From: Actinocorallia aurantiaca
GTDB taxonomy: Bacteria; Actinomycetota; Actinomycetes; Streptosporangiales; Streptosporangiaceae
Direction: 5' to 3'
Assembly: GCF_039533685.1 (NCBI RefSeq)
Contig: NZ_BAAATZ010000004.1
Location: 19,512 to 83,511, forward strand
DNA: 64,000 nt
Positions 49,645 to 58,037 of this stretch are shown piece by piece. Position 1 is the first letter of the stretch, and every line of letters begins with the position of its first letter. The position numbers were made by a program, and so were the translations under genes. The notes under the pieces were generated by a model. It ran no database searches and was not told where the DNA came from. It worked only from the letters and a program-made list of their open reading frames with translations.

Positions 49645-50823
49645 TTAAACCGGTTGCCGGGTGAAGGAATCGGTATCGTCCGAGACGGCCTCGGCCGCCG
49701 CGGCGGCGGCCCTTCTGGCCATGATCCGCGGCACGCCGACCATGAGCGCGGCGCCCAGCGCGGCGACGAGAAGAGTGATGCCCACCACAAGGGCCAGCAC
49801 GTCCGGGGAGTTCGGCGGGACGAACGATATGGCGACCATGCAGGAGCCCACCAGGCTGACCCAGCCGTACATGATCAGCACGGACCTGCGGTGGGAGTGC
49901 CCCAGCCGCAGCAGCCGGTGGTGCAGGTGGTGCTTGTCCGGCGCGAAGGGCGAGCGGCCCTGGTTGGTGCGGCGCCAGACCGCCAGCAGCATGTCCGCGT
50001 AGGGCACGACCACGACCATCGGGACCAGCAGCAGCGGCAGCCACAACGGGAAGATCCGGTACTCCTCGGCCAGCGTGGGGTCGAACAGCTCGATGAGCTG
50101 GACGGTCGCCGCCGATATCAGCAGCCCGATGAGCATCGAGCCGGTGTCGCCCATGAAGATCCGGGCGGGGTGGAAGTTGTGCGCCAGGAAGCCGATGCAG
50201 ACGCCGACCAGCACGCCCGCGATCATCGTGGGACCGATGAGCAGCGGAATGTCGATCACGTCGGCGAGCCGGTAGGACAGCAGGAACAGGGCGAACGCGG
50301 CGATGCCCACGACGCCGGCGGCGAGGCCGTCCAGGCCGTCGATGAAGTTCACCGCGTTGATCGTCGCCACCACCACGAAGACGGTCAGCGGCACCCCGTA
50401 CTGGGGGGGCAGGGCCAGCGAGCCGCCGTCGGGCATGGGGATCGTGGTGAGCCTGACCCCGTTCATGATCAGGATGCCGGACGCGGCGACCTGCCCCGAC
50501 AGCTTGGTCAGGGCGTCGATGTCCCACAGGTCGTCGGCGATGCCCAGCAGGACGATCAGCCCGCCCGCCAGGATCACCGCCTCGGCGGTCTTGGTCTCCT
50601 CGAAGACCTTCTGCATGTGCGGCAGGGCCTTGGCCATCACCAGCGCGCCCAGCAGTCCGCCGAACATGGCCAGGCCGCCCACCCGGGGCGTGGGGACGGA
50701 GTGCACGTCCCGGTCCCGCACCGGGGACTGCGCCCCGATGAGGAGCGCCAGCCTCTTGACCGGGGTGACCAGCAGGTAGGTGACGGTGATCCCGGTGAGG
50801 ATGACCAGCAGGTACTCCCGCAT
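49645..50823 (-). CDS. wecA: MraY/WecA-family undecaprenyl-phosphate sugar-1-phosphate transferase
   Basis: A 392-residue polytopic transferase (about 11 helices) moving a sugar-1-phosphate, probably GlcNAc-1-P, onto a polyprenyl phosphate. The Asp-rich motif GIADDLWDIDALTK, the NAVNFIDGLDGLAAG motif and the cytoplasmic HHLHHRLL motif define the WecA branch rather than MraY. In mycobacteria and Streptomyces the same gene precedes atpI and starts arabinogalactan or teichoic-acid-type linkage units. I took ATG 50823 (MREYLL); GTG 50832 is possible. Upstream is an N run. Confidence 0.92.
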   Translation of the reverse strand: MREYLLVILTGITVTYLLVTPVKRLALLIGAQSPVRDRDVHSVPTPRVGGLAMFGGLLGALVMAKALPHMQKVFEETKTAEAVILAGGLIVLLGIADDLWDIDALTKLSGQVAASGILIMNGVRLTTIPMPDGGSLALPPQYGVPLTVFVVVATINAVNFIDGLDGLAAGVVGIAAFALFLLSYRLADVIDIPLLIGPTMIAGVLVGVCIGFLAHNFHPARIFMGDTGSMLIGLLISAATVQLIELFDPTLAEEYRIFPLWLPLLLVPMVVVVPYADMLLAVWRRTNQGRSPFAPDKHHLHHRLLRLGHSHRRSVLIMYGWVSLVGSCMVAISFVPPNSPDVLALVVGITLLVAALGAALMVGVPRIMARRAAAAAAEAVSDDTDSFTRQPV

Positions 50824-50960
50824 GCCCCGCACCCCCGTCCCCGGACGCCATCACCTGTCGCACTGTAANNNNNNNNNNNNNNNNNCGATCAGCACACCTT
50901 ACGCCTCCGAGGGGAGTCGAGAGGCCCTGACGCGGTGGAAACATACGAATCGCCCGACTA

Positions 50961-52124
50961 TCAGTAAAGAATCTGGGGTTCGCCGCAGCTGGTGGGGACG
51001 AAGACCGTCCGGCCGTCCACCTTGTCGTAGACGCCCACGCAGGACTGGTAGAGCAGGTGGGCGCTGTAGGCCGAGTGCACCACCCGGCTCGTCCAGCGGC
51101 CCTTGAGGTCCTGGAGGTTGGACAGAGTCCACTCGTCCGCGACGCTGGCGTCCGCGTTGGTGAAGGCGACGATCGTGCCGGCGTACCGCTTGTCCTTCCG
51201 GTTGTCGCGGATCCGGAGGGTCAGCCGGGCGCTGGTGCTCCCGGCGTCGTTCCGGTAGCCGGCGACGTAGCCCCAGGTCTCGGTGCTCCCGTCGAGCTGG
51301 CCGGGCAGCTTCTTGTTGGTGAAGTGCGTCCAGCCCTTGGGAATGGCCCGCCTGGCGTTCACCGTGCCCTTGCGCAGCGCCTCCTGGTAGCGGCCGTCCC
51401 GGGTGACGCTCCGCCGCACGGAGATGCCGTCCGGCCGGGAGGTCCTGGCGTCGGAGGCGGCCGGCACGTGGTGCGGGCCCTCGGAGGCCGCGTAGATGAT
51501 CGTCGTCGGGCCGACCTTGTACTGGTACTTCTTGCCCTTCTTGCGCAGGAGCACTTCACGCACGCCGAGGTATTCGGTGTACTTCGAGGTGAAGGACTTC
51601 TTGAACTTGAAGGTGTACTTCCCGTCGGCGGGCCCGGTCTTCGGCTTGGGCTTCGGCTTGGGCTTGACGTTGCTGCAGGTCCGGCACTCGGGCCGGCCCG
51701 AGCCCTTGGGCTCGACGGTGTTGTTGATCGGCGGCCCGGCGATGCTGCCGCTCTGGTCGGGGTTGGGGGTGCCCCGCCCGTTGCGCAGGTTCTTGGCGAG
51801 CGGGAAGTACAGGCCCGTGCCCTCGCCGTCCCAGGCCTCCAGCGCGGCGAACTGGACGGCCGGAGTCCAGCCGTCCCGCTTCTTGTCGCGCACCTTGAAC
51901 TTCACGGTGATCTTGTCGTGGGTCACCTCGTAGGTGCCGGTGGACTCGACGTTCCGGAAGGCCTTGGCCTTGCCGTTCTTCGTCTTGAACTTCCCTTTCG
52001 CCAGGGGCTTCGCCCGGGAGGAGGACGTGCCCTCCGCCCCCTCCGCCTGGGCGGGGACGGCGTGGATCCCCATGCCCAGGAACAGCGAGCCCGCGGCGAG
52101 GCCCACCGTAGCGATACGTCTCAT
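50961..52124 (-). CDS. Secreted two-domain protein (A+B fusion) of a local paralog family
   Basis: A 387-residue exported protein. Signal peptide at about 1-27 (VGLAAGSLFLGMGIHAVPAQA). Domain A (about 40-215) has TGTYEVTHDKITVKFKVRD, DGWTPAVQF and the end motif YLGVREVLLRKKGKKY, with an inserted Pro/Lys linker (VKPKPKPKPK) next to a CRTC pair. Domain B (about 255-387) has KGWTHFTNKK, RLTLRIRDNRKDKRYAGTI, LQDLKGRW and LLYQSCVG. Domain A matches the protein at 55406-55867; domain B matches the one at 54856-55333. Function unknown; an extracellular beta-sandwich ligand-binding role is a guess. Confidence 0.7.
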   Translation of the reverse strand: MRRIATVGLAAGSLFLGMGIHAVPAQAEGAEGTSSSRAKPLAKGKFKTKNGKAKAFRNVESTGTYEVTHDKITVKFKVRDKKRDGWTPAVQFAALEAWDGEGTGLYFPLAKNLRNGRGTPNPDQSGSIAGPPINNTVEPKGSGRPECRTCSNVKPKPKPKPKTGPADGKYTFKFKKSFTSKYTEYLGVREVLLRKKGKKYQYKVGPTTIIYAASEGPHHVPAASDARTSRPDGISVRRSVTRDGRYQEALRKGTVNARRAIPKGWTHFTNKKLPGQLDGSTETWGYVAGYRNDAGSTSARLTLRIRDNRKDKRYAGTIVAFTNADASVADEWTLSNLQDLKGRWTSRVVHSAYSAHLLYQSCVGVYDKVDGRTVFVPTSCGEPQILY

Positions 52125-52267
52125 GAAGTAACTCCCCGTGCCTTTTCTATCGGTAGCCGGATTTTAGTGTTTCGGCCACAAATAACCTAGAACAATGGCA
52201 CGGAATCTATCCGAATCGCGATAAATTGTGCTGCCGAAACTCATCCGAGCGTTCAGAGAGGGGACCC

Positions 52268-52744
52268 GTGCGCTGGGTCAAGTGGCCGGTGGCGGCAGTG
52301 GCCTGCGGGGCGATCGCCGCGGCCTCCTGGACGGCGACCCTGCCCGGCCGACCGGAAACGACCGCCTCTCCCGCCCCCTCCCCCACCGTCCCGGGGATTC
52401 CCGCGGCCGCCCCCTCCCCTCTGGACGGGGTGCCCGAAGGGATGATCGGCCGGTGGCGGGGGAACGCCGACGGACCCGGCGGCGTCTACGAGCTGGAACT
52501 GGAGCTCACCCGGGGGAACAAGGGCCAGTCCGTCGGGGTGTCCGGGGTGGGCTCGGCCACCTGCCGGTTCAGCGTCATCCTCGAGGGGACCGAGCCCGAC
52601 GCGATCCTCTTCAGCGAGAAGCTCACCTCCGGCTCCGGCTGCCTGGGCTCCTCCGGCCGGCTCGCCCTGCGCGGGCAGGGCCTGCGCTACAGCGCCCTCA
52701 CCGAGGAGGGGGACGTCGTCGTGGGCGAGCTGCACCGCGTGTGA
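52268..52744 (+). CDS. Secreted or membrane-anchored small protein next to a Ser/Thr kinase
   Basis: A 158-residue protein. An N-terminal hydrophobic segment (WPVAAVACGAIAAASWTATL) is followed by a Pro/Ala/Ser linker and a ~100-residue beta domain: GMIGRWRGNADGPGGVYELEL, GSATCRFSVILEG, SGSGCLGSSGRLALRG, with two Cys likely bonded. Similar domains are found as C-terminal extracellular parts of actinobacterial Ser/Thr kinases, and here the gene is seven bases from the convergent kinase gene. GTG 52268 follows GAGAGGGG. Confidence 0.65.
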   Translation: MRWVKWPVAAVACGAIAAASWTATLPGRPETTASPAPSPTVPGIPAAAPSPLDGVPEGMIGRWRGNADGPGGVYELELELTRGNKGQSVGVSGVGSATCRFSVILEGTEPDAILFSEKLTSGSGCLGSSGRLALRGQGLRYSALTEEGDVVVGELHRV

Positions 52745-52750
52745 GGGCCC

Positions 52751-54781
52751 TCAGGAGAGGGCGTGCACCCGGACCAGCCCGTCCTGTCCTCCCGTCGCCA
52801 GGTACCGGCCCGCCAGGGCCAGCGCCAGGACGTAGTCGCCGTGCGCCCTCAGGACGTTCCGCGGCTCGTAGCCCGGCACGTCCCACAGCCGGACCGCCCT
52901 GTCCCAGCCCGCGCTCACCAGGATCCGCCCGTCCGGGGCGAAGGCCACCGCCGAGACGTGGTCGCGGTGTCCCTCGAGCTCGTGCAGCTCCTTCCCCTCC
53001 CGCACGTCCCAGATCCGGACGGTCTGGTCCTGGCTTCCGCTGGCCAGCGTCCTGCCGTCGGGACTGAAGGCCAGCGCCGTCACGGCCGCCCGGTGCTCGT
53101 CCAGCCTGTCCTTCTCCTTGCGCTCCGCCACGTCCCACAGGCGGACGGCCTCGTCCCAGCCGCCACTGGCGAGCGTCCGGCCGTCGGGGCTGAAGGCCAG
53201 CGACCACACGTCGTCGTCGTGGCCTTCGAGCTCGGCGACCTGCCGGTGCGACGCGGTGTCCCAGAGCCTCACGACGTCGTCGTCCCCGGCGGAGGCCAGG
53301 AGCCTTCCGTCGGGGGCGAACGCCACGGCCCGCACGGCGGCCTCATGGCCGTTCAGCAGGGCGACCCGGGCGCGGGTCCGGACGTCCCAGAGCCAGACCG
53401 TGCGGTCGCCGCCGCCCGCCGCCAGCAGCGCGCCTCCCGGCCCGAAGGCCAGGGCCGTGACCGGTGAGGGCCCCTCCAGCCCGCCGATCTCGACCTGCCG
53501 CACCGGATCCCACAGCCGCACCGGGTCTCCGTCACTGCCGGTGGCCAGGATCCCCCCGTCCCCTCCGAACGCCAGCGCCCGCACCGCGCCGCTCAGCCCC
53601 CCGGACAGCGGCGCCCCCGAGGGTGGACCGGCGGGGGGCGTCCCGGGCCCGGCTCCCCTGGCCAGGTTCACCCCCGCCGGGAGCACCGCGCTCAGCACGG
53701 CCAGCCCGGCGAAGACCCCCAGGTCCCGACGGCTCCACGTGCCCGTCCGCACCGGGGCCGGAGGCGGCGGGACGGGCGGCCGCGGGACGGGCGGAGGGCC
53801 GGGACGATCCGAAGGCGGCGCGGAGGGCGCGGGAGGCGGAGGCCCCGCCTCTCCCGGGACCGGAGGCGGCGTCGGGTCTCCCCCGCCCGGCGGCGTCCAG
53901 GACGGAAGGGACTCCACGGGCTCTGGAGGCGGAGAAGGAGCGGCCCGGACCGAGGCGGAGTCGTCCCGTGCCAGCTCGCCCAGCAGCCGGACGAGTTCCG
54001 GCAGCTCCGGACGGTCCTCCGGGCGCTTGCGCAGGATCCGCATCACCAGGTCGGCGAACGGCCCGGTGCTCCGCGGCGGCCTCGGCTCACCGGTGATGAG
54101 CGCGGCGAGCGCCTCCATGTAGGTGGCCCCGGGATAGGGCGGGCGGCCCTCGACCGCCGAGTAGAGGGTGGCGCCCAGCGACCACACGTCGACCGCCGGG
54201 GTCACCTGGGCGGTCTCGGCCTGCTCGGGCGCCATGTAGGCGGGGGTGCCCATGATCGCGCCGGCGGCGGTCAGCGTGGCGTCCCCCACCAGGTGCGCGA
54301 TGCCGAAGTCGGTGATGACCACCCGGTCCCCGTGCAGCAGCACGTTCTGCGGCTTCAGGTCGCGGTGGACGATCCCCGCGCCGTGCGCGACGAGCAGCGC
54401 CTCCGCCATGGCCCGGCCGATCTCCGCGGCCCGTCTCGGCGGCAGCGGGCCGTCCTCCGCCACGGCCTCGGCCAGGGAGCGGCCCGGCAGGTACTCCATG
54501 ACCAGGAACGGGCCGTCCCGGTGGATGACGATGTCGTGCATCGTGATGATGCCCGGGTGGCTCAGCCTGGCGGCGGAACGGCCCTCGCGCACCGCCCGGC
54601 GGTTGAGCCGCTCGCGCTCCTCCCCCCGGACGCCGGAGGGGAGGAGGACCTCCTTGACCGCCACCTCGCGGTCCAGCCGCTCGTCCCGGGCGCGCCACAC
54701 CCGGCCCATGCCGCCGACCCCCACCACCGACAGCAGCCGGTAGCGATCGGCGACCAGATCTCCCGCCCTGTTCTCCGCCAC
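52751..54781 (-). CDS. Transmembrane Ser/Thr protein kinase with extracellular WD40 propeller
   Basis: A 676-residue receptor-like kinase. The kinase domain (about residues 10-265) has GVGGMGRVW, VAVKEV, HRDLKPQN, DFGIAH and GTPAYMAPEQ, all intact. A Pro-rich juxtamembrane stretch leads to one membrane helix (DLGVFAGLAVLSAVLPAGV). Seven WD40 repeats follow (each ending RLWD-like), enough for a closed propeller, outside the cell. GTG 54781 lies seven bases after a TATTGT hexamer, suggesting a leaderless mRNA; an in-frame ATG at 54808 is the alternative. It is flanked by secreted proteins that could be partners. Confidence 0.9.
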   Translation of the reverse strand: MAENRAGDLVADRYRLLSVVGVGGMGRVWRARDERLDREVAVKEVLLPSGVRGEERERLNRRAVREGRSAARLSHPGIITMHDIVIHRDGPFLVMEYLPGRSLAEAVAEDGPLPPRRAAEIGRAMAEALLVAHGAGIVHRDLKPQNVLLHGDRVVITDFGIAHLVGDATLTAAGAIMGTPAYMAPEQAETAQVTPAVDVWSLGATLYSAVEGRPPYPGATYMEALAALITGEPRPPRSTGPFADLVMRILRKRPEDRPELPELVRLLGELARDDSASVRAAPSPPPEPVESLPSWTPPGGGDPTPPPVPGEAGPPPPAPSAPPSDRPGPPPVPRPPVPPPPAPVRTGTWSRRDLGVFAGLAVLSAVLPAGVNLARGAGPGTPPAGPPSGAPLSGGLSGAVRALAFGGDGGILATGSDGDPVRLWDPVRQVEIGGLEGPSPVTALAFGPGGALLAAGGGDRTVWLWDVRTRARVALLNGHEAAVRAVAFAPDGRLLASAGDDDVVRLWDTASHRQVAELEGHDDDVWSLAFSPDGRTLASGGWDEAVRLWDVAERKEKDRLDEHRAAVTALAFSPDGRTLASGSQDQTVRIWDVREGKELHELEGHRDHVSAVAFAPDGRILVSAGWDRAVRLWDVPGYEPRNVLRAHGDYVLALALAGRYLATGGQDGLVRVHALS

Positions 54782-54800
54782 CCGCCGCACAATAGCGGCG

Positions 54801-54836
54801 AAGAACAAACGACCCGGACGTTATCGTCCGGGTCGT
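54801..54836 (-). terminator. Hairpin terminator between the domain-B gene and the kinase gene
   Basis: ACGACCCGGACG (54809-54820) pairs exactly with CGTCCGGGTCGT (54825-54836), loop TTAT. On the minus strand it is followed by TTTGTTCTT, so it terminates the 54856-55333 gene just before the kinase promoter. Confidence 0.8.
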
Positions 54837-54855
54837 CGGGAGCAGAGGGCCGCCG

Positions 54856-55333
54856 TCAGTTGGTGATGCGGGTGCCCTGGTAGTAGACCCGCCAGCTACC
54901 GCACTTGGTGGACTTGAAGTTCCACTTCTTCTTTTTCTTGTACTGGTAGCCCCTGCACTCGCGGATCCTGAGTTCGTGCAGGTTGTAGGACTGGACGGAG
55001 ACCTGCGCGGTCCGGCCCTTGATGTCCTTGGTGTTCCACAGGACGTTGTAGTCGACGTTCCCGTCGGCGTCCACGAACTGGACCTCGAGGGCGGCCAGCC
55101 GCCTGTCCTTCTTGGTGTCCTTGATCTTGGCGTAGACCACGGCGGTCTTCTCGCCGCCGTACCTGCCGGGCTTGAAGGTGCCCCAGCCGTGCACTCCGCC
55201 GAGACCCGAGTTCTTCGTGTGGAAGCCGTGGGTACCCCGCNNNNNNNNNNNNNNNNNNNNNNNNNNNNNNNNNNNNNNNNNNNGCGACCGCGGCCGAGGC
55301 CGCGATCCCGACGAACCTCTGCATCACTCGCAT
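54856..55333 (-). CDS. Secreted single-domain (B) protein, interrupted by an N run
   Basis: An exported protein of roughly 158 residues. ATG 55333 (MRVMQRFVGIAASAAV) follows AGGAGA and starts a signal peptide. A 43-base N run (55241-55283) then hides its end. After the gap the correct frame resumes as RGTHGFHTKNSGLGG, then HGWGTFKPGRYGG, VYAKIKDTKKDRRLAALEVQF, TKDIKGRTAQVSV and RIRECRGYQYKKKKKW. The two frames are out of phase with 43 N; a true gap of 42 or 45 bases would restore them, so this looks like a gap-size artefact, not a frameshift. It is homologous to domain B of the 50961-52124 protein. Confidence 0.7.
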
Positions 55334-55405
55334 GCGTTTCTCCTTGCTTCGGGGGGACAAGAAAGGAAGAACCGAGCACCAGGGCCTCTGGCCCCATCGG
55401 GAAGA

Positions 55406-55867
55406 TTAGAAGAGCGTCTTCCAAGCTCCGATGACGGGCTTCTTCTTCTTCATGCTGATCGCGATCTCACGCACCTTGAGGTGGGTTCCCTGGGTCGTGA
55501 GGAACTTGCCCTCGGGCTTCTTCCACGAAGGAACCGTGGCGGCGGCGTCGATCTGCTTGTTGCCGGGCTGGTAGAAGATCCCGATGGGCTCGGTCTCGGT
55601 CCACTTGCCGTTGTTGAACACGAGGAACTGGAGACCCGGAGACCATCCGTTCCTGGCCTTGTCGGTGATCCGGCCCTTGACCACGATCTTCTTACCCTGA
55701 CGGGTGTACTTGCCGGCCGCGTGGACCGCCTTGAGTTCCTTCTTCCCCGCGAAGGTCGACCACTTCTTGGTCACCTTCTTCGGGGCGGCGTTGGCGGGGA
55801 CCGCAGTGAGGCCGACGCCGGCACCCAAGGTGATGGCGGTCAAGGCAACCGCAGCTGTACGCCGCAT
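55406..55867 (-). CDS. Secreted single-domain (A) protein
   Basis: A 153-residue exported protein. Signal peptide MRRTAAVALTAITLGAGVGL with cleavage near VPANAAP. The mature basic domain has KWSTFAGKKELKAVHAAGKY, KKIVVKGRITDKARNGWSPG, LQFLVFNNGKW and VREIAISMKKKK, matching domain A of the 387-residue protein. No Cys in the mature part. ATG 55867 follows GGGAGTG. It lies 72 bases upstream of the domain-B gene on the same strand, so the two halves of the fusion are made as separate neighbours here. Function unknown. Confidence 0.72.
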   Translation of the reverse strand: MRRTAAVALTAITLGAGVGLTAVPANAAPKKVTKKWSTFAGKKELKAVHAAGKYTRQGKKIVVKGRITDKARNGWSPGLQFLVFNNGKWTETEPIGIFYQPGNKQIDAAATVPSWKKPEGKFLTTQGTHLKVREIAISMKKKKPVIGAWKTLF

Positions 55868-56211
55868 ATTGATCACTCCCTGGTGGTTCTTGCTATCGGT
55901 GAGGGACTGTATCGGTTCGATGAAGATCATCTTTATTGCCCGCATACGAAGGGATTTGACGAGACGGAAATCCGGGCCGCGGGAGAACCAAACGATGATC
56001 CTTACCGTCGAAGAAGGGATGTGCGACCATCCGGCCATGGAATCCGCACCTTTCGAAACACCGCCTCACCTGGCACAACGCGAAGAGTGATCGCGTTGAC
56101 ACATCCCCTGGCGAGGTTGCATGTGACCTTTGCCACTTTTGTTCCGGGGAGGGGGGAAGGGGCCGAAAGGCGAGTTGGATGTACCGCTGAGTTCGCGAGA
56201 GACTGCACTCA
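55868..56211. other. Gene-free region between divergent genes
   Basis: These 344 bases hold no credible gene. The part near 55868-55950 is AT-richer and probably carries the promoter of the domain-A gene (TACAGT reads as a -10 on the minus strand). On the plus strand TTGACA (56095-56100), 17 bases and GCATGT form a weak candidate promoter for the DUF2207-like gene. Confidence 0.4.
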
Positions 56212-57162
56212 GTGATGAGAAATCGACGCTCCGCCCCCGTCGGCGGCATGACGCTCTGCGCGCTGTTCCTGCTGGCGCTCCTGCCGTTCCTCCTCGGCGG
56301 CGGGCACAGCGCCGAGGGCTCCATCCCGGCCTACGACGTGGTGCTGGCCGTGCGGCCCGACGGCACCGTGCACGTCCGCGAGACCCTCACCTTCGACTAC
56401 GCCTCGCCCCAGGCCGACGGCCTCGTCCGCGTCGTCCGGGGGCGCGACGGAGACCGGGTCTACCGCATGAGCGGCCTCACCGTCACGAGCACGACGGACG
56501 CCCCGGTCGGCGTGGAGGTGAGGGAGTTCCTGCACGACCGCCACATCGTCATCGGCGAGGGCCGGACCGTCCACGGCCGGCACACCTACGTCCTGGAGTA
56601 CGACCTGCTGGACGCCCTCACTCCGGGAGCCCGGTACGACGAGTTCGTCTGGGAGCTGCTGGAGCCCGGCTGGCCCGTGCCGGTGACCGAGACGACCGTG
56701 CGGATCGAGGGGCCCGCCGCGTTCGCCTCGGGCTGCCTCGCCGGGACGTCCCGCGAGGCCACGCCCTGCGCCCGGTGGTGGTCGGGCCCCTCCGCCGTCG
56801 ACTTCCGCCAGGGCGACCTGCGGCCCCACGAGGGGCTGAAGGTCCGCGCCGCGTTCCCCAAGGGCGCCCTCGCCCCCTCCGAGCCCGGCTACGCGCCGCC
56901 GCACCTGGCCTTCACGCCCTGGGGCTGGATGGCGCTGCTGCTGGTCCTCCCGCTGGTCCTGGTGGCCCGCTACCGCACCCCCGTGTGGCTGCGCCGCGTC
57001 CTGATCGCGCTCGGGGCCTCCGCGGTGCTGTGTGACCTGCTCCTGGAGACGGTGCCCGGCGGGCTCGGCCGCTTCTCGGTGGGCGACCAGCTCCTGAGCG
57101 GACTCGGCCTGCTGGTCGTGGGCGTCCTGGTCGCCCGCCCGCCCGTCCTGCGCCGGGGTTAG
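56212..57162 (+). CDS. DUF2207-like membrane protein with large extracellular N-terminal domain
   Basis: A 316-residue protein. A signal/anchor helix (MTLCALFLLALLPFLLGGGH) precedes an extracellular beta domain typical of DUF2207 proteins: YDVVLAVRPDGTVHVRETL, GRHTYVLEYDL and PVPVTETTVRIEGP, with a Cys pair (SGCLAGT, TPCARWW). The C-terminus has about three helices (FTPWGWMALLLVLPLVLVA; VLIALGASAVLCDLLLE; LLSGLGLLVVGVLVA). GTG 56212 and ATG 56215 are both possible starts. Its stop overlaps the convergent tsaC stop by four bases. Role unknown. Confidence 0.7.
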   Translation: MMRNRRSAPVGGMTLCALFLLALLPFLLGGGHSAEGSIPAYDVVLAVRPDGTVHVRETLTFDYASPQADGLVRVVRGRDGDRVYRMSGLTVTSTTDAPVGVEVREFLHDRHIVIGEGRTVHGRHTYVLEYDLLDALTPGARYDEFVWELLEPGWPVPVTETTVRIEGPAAFASGCLAGTSREATPCARWWSGPSAVDFRQGDLRPHEGLKVRAAFPKGALAPSEPGYAPPHLAFTPWGWMALLLVLPLVLVARYRTPVWLRRVLIALGASAVLCDLLLETVPGGLGRFSVGDQLLSGLGLLVVGVLVARPPVLRRG

Positions 57163-58031
57163 TCCCGGTCCTCCTTCTCCCACCACGGCTCGGCCGGGGT
57201 CTCGTCCGGCTTCTCGCCCTCACCGAGAGCCGCCGGCTTCTCGAGACCGGCGGGCTTCCCCAGGTCGACGGCCTTCTCCGAGCCGGCGGGCTTCTCCAGG
57301 TCGACGGCCCCGGCGGGCGCGTCGGCCTCGTCGTCGTCCTTGTAGGCCTCGGCCCACAGGTCGTCGTCCTCGTCGTCGCCGAGGTCCTCGTCGCGCAGCA
57401 GCACCCCGCAGACCGCGCGGATCTTGTCCTCGCGGATCGCGCCGCGCCGCATCAGCTTGGGCAGCGAACCGGTGAGGTCCACGATCGAGGAGGCCTTGCC
57501 CTCGCCGGCCGGGCCCCCGTCGAGGTAGACCGAGACGCTCTCGCCCAGCATCTCCTCGGCCTCCGCCGCGGTGCGGGCCGCCGCCAGGCCGCTCAGGTTG
57601 GCGCTGGAGACCGCCAGCGGGCCGGTCTCCTTGAGCAGTTCCAGGGCCAGGTCGTGCAGCGGCATCCGCACCGCCACCGTGCCCCTGGTCTCCCCCAGGT
57701 TCCACGACAGGTTCGGGTTGGCCTGGCAGATGATGGTCAGCGCGCCCGGCCAGAACTCGTCGATGAGGTCCTGCCCGTAGGGGCCCAGGTCCTCGATGAG
57801 GGCGGTCGCCGCGCGCACCGAGCCGACCAGCACCGGCGGCGGCATCTGGCGTCCCCGCCGCTTGGTGTCCAGCAGCTTCTGCACGGCCGAGGGCGTGAAC
57901 GCGTCGGCGGCGATGCCGTAGACGGTGTCGGTGGGAAGGACGACGACCTCTCCCCGGCGCAGGCAGGAGGCCGCGTCGGCGATCCCCCGGACGCGCTCGA
58001 GGGGGTCCGAACAGTCGTAGTGCCGGCTCAT
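57159..58031 (-). CDS. tsaC: L-threonylcarbamoyladenylate synthase (TsaC/Sua5) with acidic C-terminal tail
   Basis: A 290-residue enzyme making threonylcarbamoyl-AMP for the t6A37 tRNA modification. The YrdC fold shows VVVLPTDTVYGIAADAF, KRRGRQMPPPVLV and SSANLSG. The catalytic domain ends at about residue 210. The last ~75 residues are a low-complexity acidic tail with repeated K-P-A-G and E-K units (VDLEKPAGSEKAVDLGKPAG), not part of the fold and not a Sua5 domain. It follows prmC after six bases, in the conserved prfA-prmC-tsaC order. Confidence 0.93.
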   Translation of the reverse strand: MSRHYDCSDPLERVRGIADAASCLRRGEVVVLPTDTVYGIAADAFTPSAVQKLLDTKRRGRQMPPPVLVGSVRAATALIEDLGPYGQDLIDEFWPGALTIICQANPNLSWNLGETRGTVAVRMPLHDLALELLKETGPLAVSSANLSGLAAARTAAEAEEMLGESVSVYLDGGPAGEGKASSIVDLTGSLPKLMRRGAIREDKIRAVCGVLLRDEDLGDDEDDDLWAEAYKDDDEADAPAGAVDLEKPAGSEKAVDLGKPAGLEKPAALGEGEKPDETPAEPWWEKEDRD

Positions 58032-58037
58032 GCTGGG

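Noticed and set aside
54896..55360. Frameshifted pseudogene at the domain-B protein
   Set aside because: The phase change coincides exactly with the 43-N run; both sides read sensibly, so an estimated gap length is the simpler cause.
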